Of a stretch of DNA of 64,000 nt, positions 61,464 through 64,000 are shown in pieces. The notes under the pieces were generated by a model. That model was not told the DNA's origin and did no database searches. It saw nothing but the letters and a program-made list of their open reading frames with translations. Positions within the stretch are counted from its first letter, which is position 1. Each line of letters starts with the position of its first letter. The stretch is from Narthecium ossifragum (taxonomy: Eukaryota > Streptophyta > Magnoliopsida > Dioscoreales > Nartheciaceae). A program made the position numbers and the translations under genes. The stretch is from assembly GCA_963920575.1 (NCBI GenBank), contig OY986965.1, positions 31,490,007 to 31,554,006 on the forward strand. Reading direction: 5' to 3'.

Positions 61464-61635
61464 CTAGTACTCACCTGTGCCCCTGGCACAGTTTTTAATT
61501 ATTACTAATATAAAATTTTAACAAACTCCTTGTAGTTTGTCTGGTTAGACGGCTGTGTTGACCCGTAGGTGGTCCAGGGTTCGAAGGTTGGTCATAGCTT
61601 TTTGTTCACTGCCACCATAAAACATAGCTAATAAG
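61464..61635 (-). mobile_element. Mini-Helitron H4, 5'-truncated
   Basis: The 3' terminus has the perfect hairpin CTGTGCC-agg-GGCACAG, then gtgagta and CTAG followed by T. About 170 bp closely match the 3' half of H2. The 5' end is missing; similarity stops where the LTR candidate begins. Confidence 0.7.
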
Positions 61636-61639
61636 GAAG

Positions 61640-62138
61640 TCTTCACTATGAGTGAGAGATTACTAAGCCCTAACCCTAGCAGAGACAGATAATTTCTCTC
61701 TATGGTTGTATACTCTCACACCTCTCATAATAGCCGTAACAAGAGCATACAAAGAAAGACCTAGAAAAGATCTCCAAAACCCCTATTTATAGGTCACAAA
61801 CAGTTTAAAATCGGATTAAATATAAACCTTTCAATTTTCTCGTCTACAACGTTTTGTATCGATCCACTATAGGTTTGGATCGATCCAATATACAAAGCTG
61901 TAAACGCGTCTCTGAAAAAGACGTTCGGATCGATCCAAACAAGCCTGGATCGATCCAATCAGATCCTGGATCGATCCAAGTTGGAGAAGTGGCCAAAAAC
62001 AACGCATGTGTGGGTCTGCTATCATGAGTCATGTGGGCACGCGTCGTGTCCTGCATCCGTCGGCCGTCCTCTATCCTTCCTCGCACCGCATCCTTCCTCG
62101 CACCGCCGTCGATCCTCATGGGAGGAAAAAACCCAACA
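61640..62138 (-). mobile_element. LTR candidate with GGATCGATCC repeats
   Basis: On the minus strand it begins TGTTGGGTTTTTTCC, has a TATA box ACCTATAAATAGGGG (61781-61795), and carries five GGATCGATCC-type palindromes (near 61857, 61876, 61926, 61946, 61967) upstream of that box, in the U3 position. The right (3') end and a target duplication are not established. Confidence 0.5.
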
Positions 62139-63800
62139 ATTAGATTATAATAAAAATGATCAAAACGATTCCACGCCTTGTTTACAGTCATCACGCACTG
62201 CCATCCAAGTCACAACAAGAGCATAGTAACATCTAGAATCGATATGGTTTTTGGCACTCGACGATTTTCTTTAAGAATTGAATAAAATGAAGGACATAGG
62301 GACAATCTAAATGGTAAACCATTCAACTCCAGTGAACAAAATTGGGTGATGACATGGTGATTGGTGCGTCCGAAAAATAAAAAAAGCAGGGATATGCTTT
62401 CACAAACTGGACATATAAAACGTTAAATCGACAGTGCAAGTATTTGTATTTGCAAAAGCTTTGTTGTGGTGCGTTCCAGTCACGAACTTTTTTTCTTTTT
62501 TTTCTTTTTCTTCCCTTTTTTTTTTGGTAAGTGTACATACAGCAGGGTTCACAGTGCAGCCACAAGATGGGATCCAGCCAAGATATTTTCCTCCCTATGG
62601 AAGAGAGGAGGAATATCGAATACACGTGGTTATGTGCTAGTTTGCTTGGCTTAGCTACAAGGATGGCTGGATGGATGCTGCGGGTGATAATTCAGTCTGG
62701 TCTGTCTGCAGTTTGTTGTTATTGATCATGAAGAAATTTCTCGGAAGCTTCACAATTGGAACCCTGCAGACAAAGCAGAAAGGGGCGCCGCAAATTAAGC
62801 CTCTCCTCCTCCTCCATGCCTTTATCAGGTAGCCTCTCATGAGTCATGAATCATGATCACCACCACCACCACAAACGAACTCTGAGTACTTGACGAGGAC
62901 GACGACAACATTCAATTTGCTGTTATGTTTGGAAAGGGACAGCGGAAGGTTGTCCGAAGCTTCGCCCCTCTCGCTACCCTCCGAACTTCTCACGCGAGGT
63001 GTCATCACCCTCAGCATCAGCAGGCATGATGATCGTGATGGCGATGCTACAATCTCTCTCTTAAGAAGGTGGGCATGTCAGTAAAATGGCTGATTCCCTC
63101 TTGGTTTGTCAAATAGTGTACGCAACGCTAGCAGCGTACCCAAGCTCTCAATCACCTCCCTTAATGACCAAAAGGACATTCATCTCGCGTAAGATTAAAG
63201 ATGCCTCTCAGATTACCATACAAGCTCATCAGATAATGCAAGGAAGACGTCCGTCTCATAATCGAGGCATGAATCCTTTGGATCGCTTGAGATTGCTGCA
63301 ATGTCTTAGACTGCATGCAGCAACGACAGTTTCCTCTGGATGATTTGCAGAGTTCCATGTGTATATATACATACGGCAACCTTCCGCGCAATGAACTAAT
63401 TGATCCACCGAGAAGGGCGAGGTAGTGTTAACCCAGCAGTCGCCGCCTACTCATAGAAAGCTAGCTGGCTCAGCAAAATAACATTGCTCGCAGTTGCATT
63501 TCTTACATCACAGCTTGGATGGAGGAAAATTCATTCTCATGCATGCCAGTATGCCACGCCAAAAGCATATTATAAAACTTGACCTTCTTTGGTACGTCAA
63601 GTGCGACGGCGACGACCTTTGTTATTTAATCTGATTCCAGGTGGGTGGTGGAGAATCTTAATGGTCGCAGGTTGGGCCGAAGTCTTGTTGAAGTTAGGCT
63701 CTGTTTTGTTGCATGTGCCACGGTCATGTAACCGAAGAGCAAATATGATAACTGAAGATCAAATATGATCGCTCGATCAGCCGTTACCTAACCACAGAAC

Positions 63801-64000
63801 AATGAGGGATACCAGGTTTGCCAGGTTGATGCATCTCCGGACTGCTAAAGTGTTTACTCTGTTGTTGGAGTAATTGGTTTTGACAGTCTGGGAGGGTGCG
63901 AATGGGTTCACGAGAAGTGCGTGCTGACGGAGACTGTGGTTGAAGTTGAGCTCGTAGCGATCCTTAAAGGAATGAAGTGGTCCAAGGCGCAACTAAGAGC
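63801..64000 (+). pseudogene. Broken RNase H domain of a retroelement, cut by the window edge
   Basis: In one frame: NEGYQVCQVDASPDC, stop at 63846-63848, then SVYSVVGVIGFDSLGGCEWV and VEVELVAILKGMKWSKAQL. The DAS and VEVELVAI blocks fit the first Asp and the Glu of the reverse-transcriptase-linked RNase H fold (RVT_3), as in plant LINEs. The in-frame stop shows decay. Confidence 0.55.

Larger units (their letters stand above)
60235..63800. other. CAX upstream region and transposon-rich right flank
   Basis: CAX promoter, two mini-Helitrons (H3, H4), an LTR candidate (61640-62138), then about 1.6 kb (62140-63800) with simple T-rich tracts and no recognisable gene or RNA. Confidence 0.55.

Overview
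This is a stretch of plant nuclear DNA. Its genes have many GT-AG introns, several products are plastid or vacuolar proteins found in plants, and the intergenic DNA is rich in MITEs, Helitrons and LTR remnants. GC-rich first exons beside AT-rich introns (most obvious in the phospholipase gene) suggest a monocot, probably not a grass; the species cannot be named from sequence alone. I rebuilt splice models by hand from translated homology, GT/AG sites and reading phase. All stated exon sets keep phase.

Layout, left to right: (1) basic proline/serine-rich protein of the BPP/FLO11-like family, + strand, 274-3928; (2) LOH2-type ceramide synthase, +, 5806-10075; (3) NPC2-type non-specific phospholipase C, +, 12668-15610; (4) Yippee-like zinc protein, -, 16426-17513, whose 5' coding part is missing, probably inside a 200-N assembly gap (18508-18707); (5) intronless AMT1 ammonium transporter, +, 19421-20872; (6) HMGB1-type chromatin protein, +, 22750-25528; (7) AIRP2-type RING E3 ligase, -, 27107-28894; (8) plastid-type cis-prenyltransferase, -, 32429-34303; (9) full-size ABCG31 (PDR-type) ABC transporter with 24 exons, +, 37212-48071; (10) TAAC/PAPST-type plastid carrier, -, 49103-53928; (11) CAX vacuolar cation/H+ exchanger, -, 55536-60234; (12) a broken RNase H domain of a retroelement at the right edge.

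The genes do not form one pathway. Several do recall Arabidopsis neighbourhoods: CAX3-PAPST2-HMGB1 (At3g51860/70/80), CAX4-TAAC-AIRP2 (At5g01490/500/520) and Yippee-BPP (At3g08990/9000). The window may therefore preserve an old angiosperm gene block. The locus names are from memory and should be checked.

The least ordinary material is between genes and in introns. There is a family of very short Helitrons with complete termini, always in the same orientation, two of them sitting in the TA tracts of two related Harbinger-like MITEs. A second family of four elements is filled with palindromic ATCGGTAG repeats, two copies abutting just upstream of ABCG31. There are also a near-perfect foldback element, a solo-LTR candidate carrying GGATCGATCC repeats, intron tandem duplications, and a decayed duplicate of an HMGB1 exon.
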